Positions 8,467-16,854 of a stretch of DNA of 64,000 nucleotides are shown here, piece by piece. The stretch is from Phycisphaeraceae bacterium. Its GTDB lineage: Bacteria; Planctomycetota; Phycisphaerae; Phycisphaerales; Phycisphaeraceae. The stretch is taken from NCBI GenBank assembly GCA_020849625.1, contig JADLFV010000030.1:28452-92451 (forward strand). The letters run 5' to 3'. A model generated the notes under the pieces. The model had not been told where the DNA came from. It saw nothing but the letters and a program-made list of their open reading frames with translations, and ran no database searches. The stretch's first letter is position 1. Every line of letters begins with the position of its first letter. Position numbers and translations under genes: made by a program.

Positions 8467-9378
8467 ATGCCTGCACGTGTTGTCATCCTGGCCAATCCCT
8501 ACAGCGGCAGTGGCGCCAACCGGCGAACGGTCGATGAGTTGTCGTTGAAGCTGTCAGCCGCGAGCTTGGACGCCCATGCTATCTGGGACCTGACCGAGCG
8601 GCGGCGGGTGCTCAGCGATCCGCTGCTGGATCGGCACGTGCAATGCGTGATCTCAGCCGGCGGCGACGGCTCGCTGGGCGCGGTGGTCAATGAACTGCAC
8701 CTGGCAGGCAACCTGGCCAAGGCCACGCTGGCGGTGCTGCCGCTGGGCAGTGAAAATCTGGTGGCGCACGAACTGGGTTTCGCCATCGATCTGGACGCCT
8801 TGGTGGCAGCGGTCAAGCGGGGGCGCAGCCGCACGATCGATCTGGCCCAGGCGGGCGATCGGCTGATGCTGCTGTGCATGACGGCCGGGTTCGACGCGGA
8901 GGTCGTCCATCGCCTCGATCGCTGGCGGCGTAGCAAAGTGAACCTCAAGCGCGTGGGGCGGATCAGTTACGTCCCGCGCACGTTGGGAGCGCTGCGCGAC
9001 TATCACTATCCGGGGCTGACCCTGGAAGCGGACGGCCGAACGATCCACGGGGCCCACGTGTACGTCTTCAACTTCGCTCTGTACGGGGCGAAGATTCCAC
9101 TGGCTTTCGACACCCGCTGCGATGACGGGCTGCTGGACTACCTGGTGCTGCAACGCCCGGGGCGAGCGATGTATGCCGGCTACATGTTCGCCATGCTGCG
9201 CCGCCGCCACCTGCAGCGCAGCGACGTAATCCACGGCCGGGCCGCCCGGCTGCGCATCAGCGGCCAGGCCCCGCTGCAACTGGACGGCGATCCCCTGCCT
9301 CTGACGCCGCCGCTGGATATCCACGTCCTGCCGGCCGCGTGGCGGGTGATCGACACGGCGCAAGACAGTAGCAAGTAG
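8467..9378 (+). CDS. Diacylglycerol/lipid kinase family protein
   Basis: A 303-residue protein of the DAGK catalytic superfamily, which phosphorylates diacylglycerol, sphingosine-like lipids or undecaprenol-type lipids with ATP. Motifs: NPYSGSGANRR at the N-terminus (nucleotide loop), SAGGDGSLGAVVNEL (the GGDG signature near residue 63), and LPLGSENLVAHELGF. The ATG at 8467 starts directly with the family sequence MPARVVILANP. Longer upstream frames would translate a palindromic repeat and are rejected. The C-terminal half shows the beta-sandwich expected of YegS/DgkB-type kinases. The stop codon falls in another short repeat (AGTAGCA units). Confidence 0.85.
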   Translation: MPARVVILANPYSGSGANRRTVDELSLKLSAASLDAHAIWDLTERRRVLSDPLLDRHVQCVISAGGDGSLGAVVNELHLAGNLAKATLAVLPLGSENLVAHELGFAIDLDALVAAVKRGRSRTIDLAQAGDRLMLLCMTAGFDAEVVHRLDRWRRSKVNLKRVGRISYVPRTLGALRDYHYPGLTLEADGRTIHGAHVYVFNFALYGAKIPLAFDTRCDDGLLDYLVLQRPGRAMYAGYMFAMLRRRHLQRSDVIHGRAARLRISGQAPLQLDGDPLPLTPPLDIHVLPAAWRVIDTAQDSSK

Positions 9379-9391
9379 CAGGTAGCAAGCA
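9365..9391. repeat. Short direct-repeat array of GTAGCA units
   Basis: AGTAGCA, AGTAGCA, GGTAGCA, AGCAG in a row, running through the stop codon of the lipid kinase gene. No complementary arm is visible nearby. It resembles one arm of the inverted-repeat families seen elsewhere. Confidence 0.6.
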
Positions 9392-9414
9392 GTGGCAAGA
9401 TCGGAGGAGGGGTA

Positions 9415-10068
9415 TCAGTTCCCTTTGCCTCGTTCCTGCTCGTAGGCGGCAATCTCCTGCTGCGTCACGCCCAGCCACTCGAGCATCTGCTGGTCGTAGA
9501 TGTCCTGGTGATCGGGATTGGAAAAATCCAGACGCAGTTCATTGATGACCTTGGTGCCCTGACGAATCCAAGTGTTCCATGTCACCTGCCCGAAGTGGTC
9601 GAAGATGAACGCGCCCATCGGGCCGCGCATGGGCGGACCATCCAGGCGCGGCTGCAACTGACCGCTGCGGCGATCCAGGATCATGCCTTCCTCGTCCACA
9701 TCCTCCGCCTGCGCTTGATCGGCAATCTCCACCTGCGGCGGCGTGCGCCCCATCTGCTCCAGCAGCGAACCCATCGCCCGCTGCGGCATCACGTCGCCTC
9801 GGCTGGCGGCAATGAGGTAACCTTTTTCCAGCAACGCGGCCGCCTCGTCGGTCCGGTCCAGCTTGATCAGCACCTGCCCGCGCAACTGGTAGGCACGTGA
9901 CATCTGATCGTTGAGCTTCAACGCTTCAGCCAATGCCTGCTCCGCTTCCAGGTAGCGCTGGGCATCTTTGTAGGCATTGCCCAGGCTGAAATAAGCCATG
10001 TCGTCCGGGGCCTCGCGGGCCATCTGCTCCCATTGGGCGATCCGTGCATCGATGTCTTGTTTGCTCAT
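9415..10068 (-). CDS. TPR protein fused to a YggX-like (Fe2+-trafficking) domain
   Basis: A 217-residue cytoplasmic protein. Residues about 5-100 form tetratricopeptide repeats (YFSLGNAYKDAQRYLEAEQALAEA, then YQLRGQVLIKLDRTDEAAALL). Residues about 140-210 match the small YggX/Iron_traffic family: GPPMRGPMGAFIFDHF, then WNTWIRQGTKVINELRLDFSNPDH and QMLEWLG align with the family's PGxLGxRIYDN, W..W...Q..LINE and L...M..FLF pattern. YggX proteins help protect or repair iron-sulfur clusters. The N-terminal Cys typical of free YggX is missing, since that position is inside the fusion. A TPR partner suggests docking to another protein. Both domain calls are from pattern recognition. Confidence 0.75.
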   Translation of the reverse strand: MSKQDIDARIAQWEQMAREAPDDMAYFSLGNAYKDAQRYLEAEQALAEALKLNDQMSRAYQLRGQVLIKLDRTDEAAALLEKGYLIAASRGDVMPQRAMGSLLEQMGRTPPQVEIADQAQAEDVDEEGMILDRRSGQLQPRLDGPPMRGPMGAFIFDHFGQVTWNTWIRQGTKVINELRLDFSNPDHQDIYDQQMLEWLGVTQQEIAAYEQERGKGN

Positions 10069-10094
10069 GCCCTAAGCATAGCGGCAGGGCGGGG

Positions 10095-10203
10095 GGAGAC
10101 AAGGAGGCATGAAGACAGGGAGACATGAAGACAAGCAGACAAGGAGCTCGTTGTCCCAGGCGCTCTGCGTGCAATCCCCTTGACTCCTTGTCCCCTTGTC
10201 TGC
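10095..10203. repeat. Inverted repeat of the GACAAGGAG family
   Basis: The left arm is built of GACAAGGAG, GAAGACA and GGGAGACA units. The right arm has the complementary CCTTGACTCCTTGTCC and CCTTGTCTGCC. About 30 bases separate them. It lies in the gap between the divergent TPR-YggX gene and the AddB-like gene, so it may sit over their promoters. Confidence 0.75.
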
Positions 10204-10236
10204 CACGTCGCGCGAGCTTGTGATACAACTTCACCC

Positions 10237-12996
10237 ATGGCCGCCGAGCGCATCTTCCTGGGTTGGGACGCACCGGCTCTGCCGCGGGTTGCGGCGTGGC
10301 TGCGTCAGCGTTTCGGCGAGCTATTGGATCAGCCCATCCTGGCGGTGCCAGCCGCCAACGCCGGCCGCCGGCTGCTGGAACTGCTGGTCGAGCAGGCCGG
10401 TGGTGCCCTGGCCTGTCAGCCGGACATCGTGACCCTTGGCCGCCTGCCCGAGCGTTTGTATCAGTCGCCGCTGCCGATCGCCGATGACTGGACCGCGCAG
10501 CTCGCCTGGCTCTCTGCCCTGCGTCATCTGGATGGCGAAATGCTGCGCCCGCTGTTGCCGCAATTGCCGGACGAGAACGATCTTTCCGCCTGGTGGGCGC
10601 TGGGGCAGCAGTTGGATGGCCTGCGTCAGGATCTGGCTGCGGCAGGCATGACGCTGGAAAAACTGATTGAGCGCACACGACAATTGAATCTCGACTGTTC
10701 CGGGGGCGCCCTGCCGCGCTTCGAGGCGATCCTGTCCGTCGAGCGGGCGTACCTGGCTGACCTGCAAGCGCGCGGGCTTTGTGATCAGCAACAGGCCCGC
10801 ATGCAGGCGATTGCGTCGCGCACCTGCGCCTTGGAGCGTCCCATCGTGCTGATCTGCACGCCGGACCTCAATCAGCAGTTGGCCCGCATGCTCGCTTTGT
10901 TGCCGGGTGAGGTTATCGCGCTGATCCATGCGCCCGATGAGCAAGGCGAAGGCTTCGACGGCCTCGGCCGCTTCGTCAGCTCACACTGGCGCCGGCAACA
11001 GCCACCGATCGCAGGCGACCAGTTGCACTTTACGGATCGGCCTGCCGATCAGGCCCGGCTGGTCGTCGAAACGTTGCAGTCATGGTCCGTGGCGGCGAAC
11101 CAGGTCACCGTGGGCCTGATCGACACCAGCCTGGCAGCGATGGTGCGACGGGGCATCGAGCATGCCGGCGCATCAGCCCGCGACGCGGCTGGACGTCCAT
11201 TGGGATGCAGTCGTCCCGCCACGCTGCTGCGGGCCCTGGGCGAGTTCGCCTCCTCGCACCGCTTCGATGCTTTTGCCGCGCTGCTTCGTCATCCCGACAT
11301 CACCGACTACGTCGCACAACTAGCCGGGACCGAAGACTGGTTGACGTTGCTGGACGAGTATGCGCAGCGCCACCTGCACGGCCGGTTGTTCGGCCAATGG
11401 TTAACCGAGGGTGATCGGCAGGTGAAGCTCAAGCGAATGTGGGATCGCATCGCGCCGCTGGCGCCGCCGCCGCAGGAGCAGCGCAAGTTGCCGCAGTGGT
11501 CGCAGCCGATCGCCGCGGCCCTGGAGGCGGTGTATGGTCGGCGTGCGCTGCACCGTTACGCGCCCGAGGATCACAGCCTGGTCAGCGCCCTGGAAATGCT
11601 GGGTAATGCGCTTCGGCAATGGGCGGACATGGATGTCACAGACGACCTGGCCCCGACCGTCGATTTCGCGGCGGCGATCAATCTTCTGCTGCAATCGCTG
11701 GAAAGCCGCAGCGTACCGGAGCCCGCCGACGCAAGCGCCATCGAGTTGGCCGGCTTGCTGGAACTGCCGCTGGATGATGCGCCGCACCTGATCCTGGTGG
11801 GGCTCAACGAGTTGTCGCAGGCGGGCGGCGATCCATTTCTGCCCGATTCGGTCCGCCGATCGCTGGGACTGCCCGACAGCGAGCATCGCCTGGCCCGCGA
11901 TCGGTATCTGCTCAGCGCCATGTTGCACAGCCGCAAGGTGGCGTTGATCGCCGGCCGCAGCAGCGGGGAAGGTGAGCCGATGGCCCCGAGCCGGCTGCTG
12001 CTTGCATGCGATGATCAGCAACTCGTCGATCGCATCGCCGCGTTCTACGCGGAAGCGAACGACGAGGATGCCTCACCACCTGCCGCCTTGTTGACACCGG
12101 GTGACGGTCACCTGCTGATTCCCTTGCCGCAGGATTCGCCGTCCATCAACGAACTGCCCGTCACTGCCTTCCGCGACTACCTGGCCTGTCCCTATCGCTT
12201 CTACCTCAAGCACGTGCTCAAGCTGTGCGGCATCGACGACCACGTGGTGGAGATGGACGCCCTGGCCTTCGGCAGCCTGGCTCATGAGCTGATGCAGGGT
12301 TTTGCCCAAAGCGATCTGCGCGACAGCGCTGTGGCGCAGGACATCGCGCGATTCCTAGGCGATCAACTCGACGCCCTGGCGCGGCGACGCTTCGGCAGCG
12401 AGCCGAGCGTGCTGGTGCAGTTGCAGATCGAACAGTTGCGACAGCGCATGAACGCCATGGCAGCCCGTCAGGCTCAGTGGCGCAGCGAGGGTTGGCGCAT
12501 TGACCCCAAGCACATCGAGCGGGACATGAAGGCCCAGATCGTTGTTGACGACCAGCCGTTCACCGTTACCGGCCGCATCGATCGCATCGACATCCACGAC
12601 GCGCTGGGCTATCGCATCCTCGATTACAAAACCTCCGAGCGGGGGCGCAGTCCGCAGCAGACGCATCGCAAGCGCAGTCAATGGCAGGATTTACAGCTCC
12701 CGCTGTACCTGGACTTGGCCACCGCCCGGGGCATCAGCGGCACCGTCGCGCTCGGTTACATCAACCTGCCCAAGAAGGTCAGCGAGGTGGACCTGAAGCT
12801 GGCCGCGTGGAGTGATGAGGAACTGTCTGAAGCGCGTAATGTGCGCGACCAGGTGATCCGTAACGTGCGGGCCGGCAACTTCTGGCCGCCGAAGGAGCGG
12901 CCGCAGTTTGAGGATGACTTCTCCGGCATCTGCGCCGATGGGGCGTTCGATCGGGCCGGCCTGATCCGCGCCAGTGAAAGGGCGGGCCGGCCATGA
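10237..12996 (+). CDS. addB: AddB/RexB-like helicase-nuclease subunit, PD-(D/E)XK nuclease
   Basis: A 919-residue protein that begins at the ATG just before AAERIFLGW. The middle is a degenerate helicase-like scaffold without an obvious Walker A. The C-terminal third has the RecB-type nuclease: SINELPVTAFRDYLACPYRFYLKH (Cys and aromatic residues near 650, as in AddB iron-sulfur cluster regions), FGSLAHELMQGF, then GRIDRIDIHD and YRILDYKTSE near 790, which carries the D...DYK catalytic residues. AddAB resects double-strand breaks to Chi-like sites for RecA loading. It overlaps the AddA-like gene by 4 nt (ATGA), which supports a stoichiometric complex. No Shine-Dalgarno sequence is evident. Confidence 0.8.
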   Translation: MAAERIFLGWDAPALPRVAAWLRQRFGELLDQPILAVPAANAGRRLLELLVEQAGGALACQPDIVTLGRLPERLYQSPLPIADDWTAQLAWLSALRHLDGEMLRPLLPQLPDENDLSAWWALGQQLDGLRQDLAAAGMTLEKLIERTRQLNLDCSGGALPRFEAILSVERAYLADLQARGLCDQQQARMQAIASRTCALERPIVLICTPDLNQQLARMLALLPGEVIALIHAPDEQGEGFDGLGRFVSSHWRRQQPPIAGDQLHFTDRPADQARLVVETLQSWSVAANQVTVGLIDTSLAAMVRRGIEHAGASARDAAGRPLGCSRPATLLRALGEFASSHRFDAFAALLRHPDITDYVAQLAGTEDWLTLLDEYAQRHLHGRLFGQWLTEGDRQVKLKRMWDRIAPLAPPPQEQRKLPQWSQPIAAALEAVYGRRALHRYAPEDHSLVSALEMLGNALRQWADMDVTDDLAPTVDFAAAINLLLQSLESRSVPEPADASAIELAGLLELPLDDAPHLILVGLNELSQAGGDPFLPDSVRRSLGLPDSEHRLARDRYLLSAMLHSRKVALIAGRSSGEGEPMAPSRLLLACDDQQLVDRIAAFYAEANDEDASPPAALLTPGDGHLLIPLPQDSPSINELPVTAFRDYLACPYRFYLKHVLKLCGIDDHVVEMDALAFGSLAHELMQGFAQSDLRDSAVAQDIARFLGDQLDALARRRFGSEPSVLVQLQIEQLRQRMNAMAARQAQWRSEGWRIDPKHIERDMKAQIVVDDQPFTVTGRIDRIDIHDALGYRILDYKTSERGRSPQQTHRKRSQWQDLQLPLYLDLATARGISGTVALGYINLPKKVSEVDLKLAAWSDEELSEARNVRDQVIRNVRAGNFWPPKERPQFEDDFSGICADGAFDRAGLIRASERAGRP

Positions 12997-15900
12997 GCGC
13001 GACGATGCACGAAATCTGCCGCGCCTCGGCCGGCTCGGGCAAAACGCACCAGTTGACCGGGCGCTACCTGCGCCTGTTGGCGGAGGGCGTTGATCCTTCG
13101 ACGGTGATGGCCTCGACCTTCACCCGCAAGGCGGCCGGTGAAATCCTTGGCCGCGTGCTGGGACGATTGGCCAGGGCGGCCCAACATGACAAAGACCGCG
13201 GCGAATTATCGAAATCGTTGCAGATGAAGCTCACGCAGGCCGACTGCCTGCGCATGCTGCGGCAGTTGGCTGATACCCTGCACCGCCTGGCTATCGGCAC
13301 GCTCGACAGTTTCTTCCATCGCGTGGCCCACAGTTTCGCCCTGGAATTGCAACTGCCGCTGCAGCCGATGCTGATCGACGAGCGCAGCGCCGCGGCCGAG
13401 CAGTTGCGCCTCACCGCCATCGAAGCCATGCTCGGCGAGCACGATCTGCCCACGTTGATGGACCTGCTGCGGCGGCTGGATCACAACGCCAAGCGATCGG
13501 TGACCGAGACGATCGACGGGATCGTGCGCGATTTTCACGCTGCGTACCGGGCAGCCCCCGATAAGGCCGCGTGGTCGGCACTGACCGTGCCGCCGGCCGT
13601 GGATGATGACCAACTGCAGCAATTGATCGCCCAACTGGTCGAAACCGCATGGGATTTCCCCGATAAACGTTGGCACAAGGCCTGGGACAGGCTCTGCACC
13701 AGCATCCTCGATCGCGACTGGGAAGCGGTGGCGTTGGATTCACTGATCGGGCGTCTGATCAGCGGCGAGGGCTACTACAACAAGCCGTTTCCACCGGATT
13801 TCGCCGCGGCCCTGGCACCGATCGTTCAGCAGGCCGGTCACGCGCTGCACGAGCGCCTCGCCAATCGCACGAAGGGTTATCACGATTTGCTGCAGCGCTT
13901 CGATCAGCAGGACGCCGCCCTACGTCGCCGCCGCAACCTGATGCTGTTCAGCGACGTGACCTACAAGCTAGCCCACGATCTGCCGCGCCTGGGCGATGAC
14001 GTGCTGCTGGAGATTTACTATCGCCTCGACGGCCGTGTGCGTCACATGCTGCTGGATGAGTTTCAGGACACCAGCCACGACCAGTGGACGATTCTCGAAC
14101 CCGTCGCCCAGGAGCTGACCAGCGATATGACCGCCGAGCGCAGCTTTTACTGCGTGGGCGACGCCAAGCAGGCGATCTACGGCTGGCGCGGCGGCTGCGC
14201 GGAGTTGTTCACGCATATCGAAAAAGAGTTGGCCGGCGGTTCGATCTATGTGAGCACACTGGCCAGAAGCTATCGCTCGTCGCAGGTGATCCTTGACGCG
14301 GTCAACCGGGTGTTCAGCGATCTGTCGCACAATCCGGTGCTGTCGGAATACCCGGCGGTGACGCAGAATTGGGACCGTCGCTACGACGAGCACAAAGCTG
14401 CCAGGGACATGCCCGGCTACGTGCGCTTTGAAACCACAGCCGCTGATCTGGCGGACGATGAGCCGGGCAATAATGACAGTGATGATGACACGGATGCGGT
14501 GGACAATCACTGGCTATGCGTGGCCCGGCGCATCGCGGAGATTCACAACGCGGACCCCGCGCGCAGCATCGGCGTCCTGGTGCAGCGCAACAGCCAAATT
14601 CCGCTGCTGCTGCACGAACTGGCGAAGGTCAACGTCCAGGCCAGCGGTGAAGGCGGCTACGACATCGCTGACGATCCCGCGGTGGCGGTGATGCTCAGCG
14701 CCCTGCTGCTGGCCGATCATCCTGGACACAGTGCCGCGACATTCCACGTGCTGCATTCGCCGCTGGCGGCCGTGCTGGGATTGAGTGATGACAAGCCGGC
14801 CACGGTGCGCCGCGCGGGCCTGGCGATCCGCAGGCGGTTGATCGACGAAGGATATCCAGCGGTGATCGCCGACTGGACGCGCCGCGTGGCCCGCTACTGC
14901 GATGAAAGTCACCTGCAGCGCCTGGAGCAATTGGCGCAGCTCGCCGAGCGCTTTGAGCCAGCCACCACGCTGCGCTGCGGTGACTTTGTACGCTTCGTGC
15001 AGTCCAGCCGGGTGGATTTCGCCAGTGCGGCCCGCGTGCGGCTGATGACGGTGCACGGCGCCAAGGGTCTGGGATTCGATGCGGTGGTGCTGGCGGACCT
15101 GGATAGCCAGATGCATCTTCGCCGCGAGTTGCTGGTCGATCGCGCCAGCGCCACCTCGCCGGTGCGAGCGGTCTTTGCCAATCCTCGCAAGGAATTGCTG
15201 CACCTGATGCCGCAGGTCGAGCAGGCAGCCCACCGCGCCGAAGCTGAGGAACTCAACGAGGAATTGTGCACGTTGTACGTGGCCATGACCAGGGCCAGGC
15301 AGGGGTTGTACGTGATGGTCCGCTCCATGCGGCGCGGCCTTCGGAAGCAGTCGCATGCCCGCATCCTGCTGCACGCCCTGGCGAATCTCTCCGAGCCGCC
15401 GATTGAGCAGAAGGTGTTGTTCGAGCAGGGCGATCCGCAATGGATGAAGCGCGATCGAACCGCCTCGCCGCCATCAGCCGCAGCGCCGCAGCCCGCGATT
15501 CAACTGAAGCTGCCCAGGTCCAAGGCTGCGGCCCGCTCGTTGACGCGCGTCAGTCCCTCCGGGCTGCACCACGGCGGGCAGGTCGCGGCAGCCGATCTGC
15601 TCCGCCTCGAGGCGCACGGCGGCATGGAGCATGGCACGCAGGTTCACGAGCGATTCGCCAAACTCAGCTTCGTCGATGACGAGGGCGACGATGAGGTCAA
15701 AGCGGAACTGGCCGACTACATCAGGCATCCCGCCATCCACCAGGCCCTTTGCCGTGCTGATACCATCGAACTGTGGCGAGAAAGGCCTTTCGCCGTGCGC
15801 GATGGCGACCGCCTGCTCAGTGGCGTGTTCGATCGCGTCACGTTCCAACCCGGCGGCCGGGCTGTCATTATCGACTACAAGACCGATACGCAACCCGACG

Positions 15901-16025
15901 CCGAGCGCTACCGCCCGCAACTGCAGGCCTATCGCCGCGCTTTGGCGAAACTGCGTGGCCTGGATGAGTCCGCCATCACGTGCCTACTGCTATTCGTCGG
16001 CTGTGGGGAAGTGGTCGAGGTTTAA
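12993..16025 (+). CDS. addA: AddA-like UvrD/RecB-family helicase-nuclease
   Basis: A 1010-residue superfamily-1A helicase. ASAGSGKT at residues 11-18 is Walker A. Also present are TFTRKAAGEI (motif Ia), LLDEFQDTS near 355 (Walker B), GDAKQAIYGWRGG (motif III), TVHGAKGLGFDAVVLADLD (motif V) and LYVAMTRARQ (motif VI). The C-terminus has a second nuclease centre, FDRVTF...VIIDYKTDT near 960, followed by QLQAYRRAL, as in AddA/RecB. With the overlapping upstream gene it makes a two-nuclease AddAB-type complex for double-strand break repair and degradation of foreign DNA. No recD or recC homologue lies next to it. The 3' end overlaps the convergent phosphoesterase gene by 4 bp. Confidence 0.92.
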   Translation: MSATMHEICRASAGSGKTHQLTGRYLRLLAEGVDPSTVMASTFTRKAAGEILGRVLGRLARAAQHDKDRGELSKSLQMKLTQADCLRMLRQLADTLHRLAIGTLDSFFHRVAHSFALELQLPLQPMLIDERSAAAEQLRLTAIEAMLGEHDLPTLMDLLRRLDHNAKRSVTETIDGIVRDFHAAYRAAPDKAAWSALTVPPAVDDDQLQQLIAQLVETAWDFPDKRWHKAWDRLCTSILDRDWEAVALDSLIGRLISGEGYYNKPFPPDFAAALAPIVQQAGHALHERLANRTKGYHDLLQRFDQQDAALRRRRNLMLFSDVTYKLAHDLPRLGDDVLLEIYYRLDGRVRHMLLDEFQDTSHDQWTILEPVAQELTSDMTAERSFYCVGDAKQAIYGWRGGCAELFTHIEKELAGGSIYVSTLARSYRSSQVILDAVNRVFSDLSHNPVLSEYPAVTQNWDRRYDEHKAARDMPGYVRFETTAADLADDEPGNNDSDDDTDAVDNHWLCVARRIAEIHNADPARSIGVLVQRNSQIPLLLHELAKVNVQASGEGGYDIADDPAVAVMLSALLLADHPGHSAATFHVLHSPLAAVLGLSDDKPATVRRAGLAIRRRLIDEGYPAVIADWTRRVARYCDESHLQRLEQLAQLAERFEPATTLRCGDFVRFVQSSRVDFASAARVRLMTVHGAKGLGFDAVVLADLDSQMHLRRELLVDRASATSPVRAVFANPRKELLHLMPQVEQAAHRAEAEELNEELCTLYVAMTRARQGLYVMVRSMRRGLRKQSHARILLHALANLSEPPIEQKVLFEQGDPQWMKRDRTASPPSAAAPQPAIQLKLPRSKAAARSLTRVSPSGLHHGGQVAAADLLRLEAHGGMEHGTQVHERFAKLSFVDDEGDDEVKAELADYIRHPAIHQALCRADTIELWRERPFAVRDGDRLLSGVFDRVTFQPGGRAVIIDYKTDTQPDAERYRPQLQAYRRALAKLRGLDESAITCLLLFVGCGEVVEV

Positions 16026-16804
16026 TCCTGCGGGCGCGACAACGCTTCATCGGCGATTAACTCGTACGTCCAGTCACTATCCAGCGTGTGCAGGACCATG
16101 CCCGTGACGTTGCCGCCGGGCGGGTAGTGCGGCTCGTGGACGACGCTGTAACAGGCGGGGCACCAGAGGCGCGGTAATGAATCATGGTTGAAGGTCGCGT
16201 GCCAGTGGACGTGGCCGGAAGCGACCAGGCGAACGTTGGGGCTATCGAGCAGATGGAGAATGTGTTGGCGCGGTTCGGGATCGATCTGCCAGTAGGCTTC
16301 GCGGCCGGTGGGGTTTTCGTCGCATTGGTAGAGATAGGGCGGCATGTGCGAAAACAGCGCGATGGGCAGCTCGGTATCGAGTGCGGATTGCAGCCAGTGG
16401 AGTTGATCGCGTTCCCGGGCCAGGCCGCTGCCGGTGATCTGGGAATTGATGCCGATCAGACGCCAGCCGCCGACATCGCAGACGAAGCGGTCGTTGCCGA
16501 GGATGTCGATCCACTGACCGACGGCGGGCTCGGTGACGACGTGGCGGCCGATGCTGAGCTTGTTGCCGACGTCATGGTTGCCGGGAAGTGCATAGAAAGG
16601 ACAACCAAAGCTCGCCAGCAGATCGCGGCCGCGGCGGAGGCTGTCAGCATCCTGCGGGCCCAGCTCGACCAGGTCGCCGGTGAACACGATCAGGTCGGGC
16701 GCCAGGCGTTGCACAAGCTGCCGCACAACCTCCATGCGTCGCGGGTCATCGTGCGGCCGGGCGTCGAGGTGGAAATCACTGCACTGAAGCAGGCGTAGCG
16801 TCAT
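16022..16804 (-). CDS. Calcineurin-like metallophosphoesterase (CpdA/Icc type)
   Basis: A 260-residue cytoplasmic protein with the binuclear-metal phosphoesterase motifs in order: CSDFHLD (D-x-H), VFTGDLVELG (GD), LPGNHDVG (GNHD), LFSHMP and SGHVHWHATF (GHxH). This layout matches CpdA-like cyclic nucleotide phosphodiesterases and related enzymes. Nothing in the sequence fixes the substrate. It converges on the AddA-like gene with a 4-bp overlap and is divergent from the DUF255 gene, from which it is separated by 50 bp that must hold both promoters. Confidence 0.85.
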   Translation of the reverse strand: MTLRLLQCSDFHLDARPHDDPRRMEVVRQLVQRLAPDLIVFTGDLVELGPQDADSLRRGRDLLASFGCPFYALPGNHDVGNKLSIGRHVVTEPAVGQWIDILGNDRFVCDVGGWRLIGINSQITGSGLARERDQLHWLQSALDTELPIALFSHMPPYLYQCDENPTGREAYWQIDPEPRQHILHLLDSPNVRLVASGHVHWHATFNHDSLPRLWCPACYSVVHEPHYPPGGNVTGMVLHTLDSDWTYELIADEALSRPQD

Positions 16805-16854
16805 AGGGGTTTACCGCAGGGCTGGGATCGGTGTAAGATGGCGGCACATCTGTC

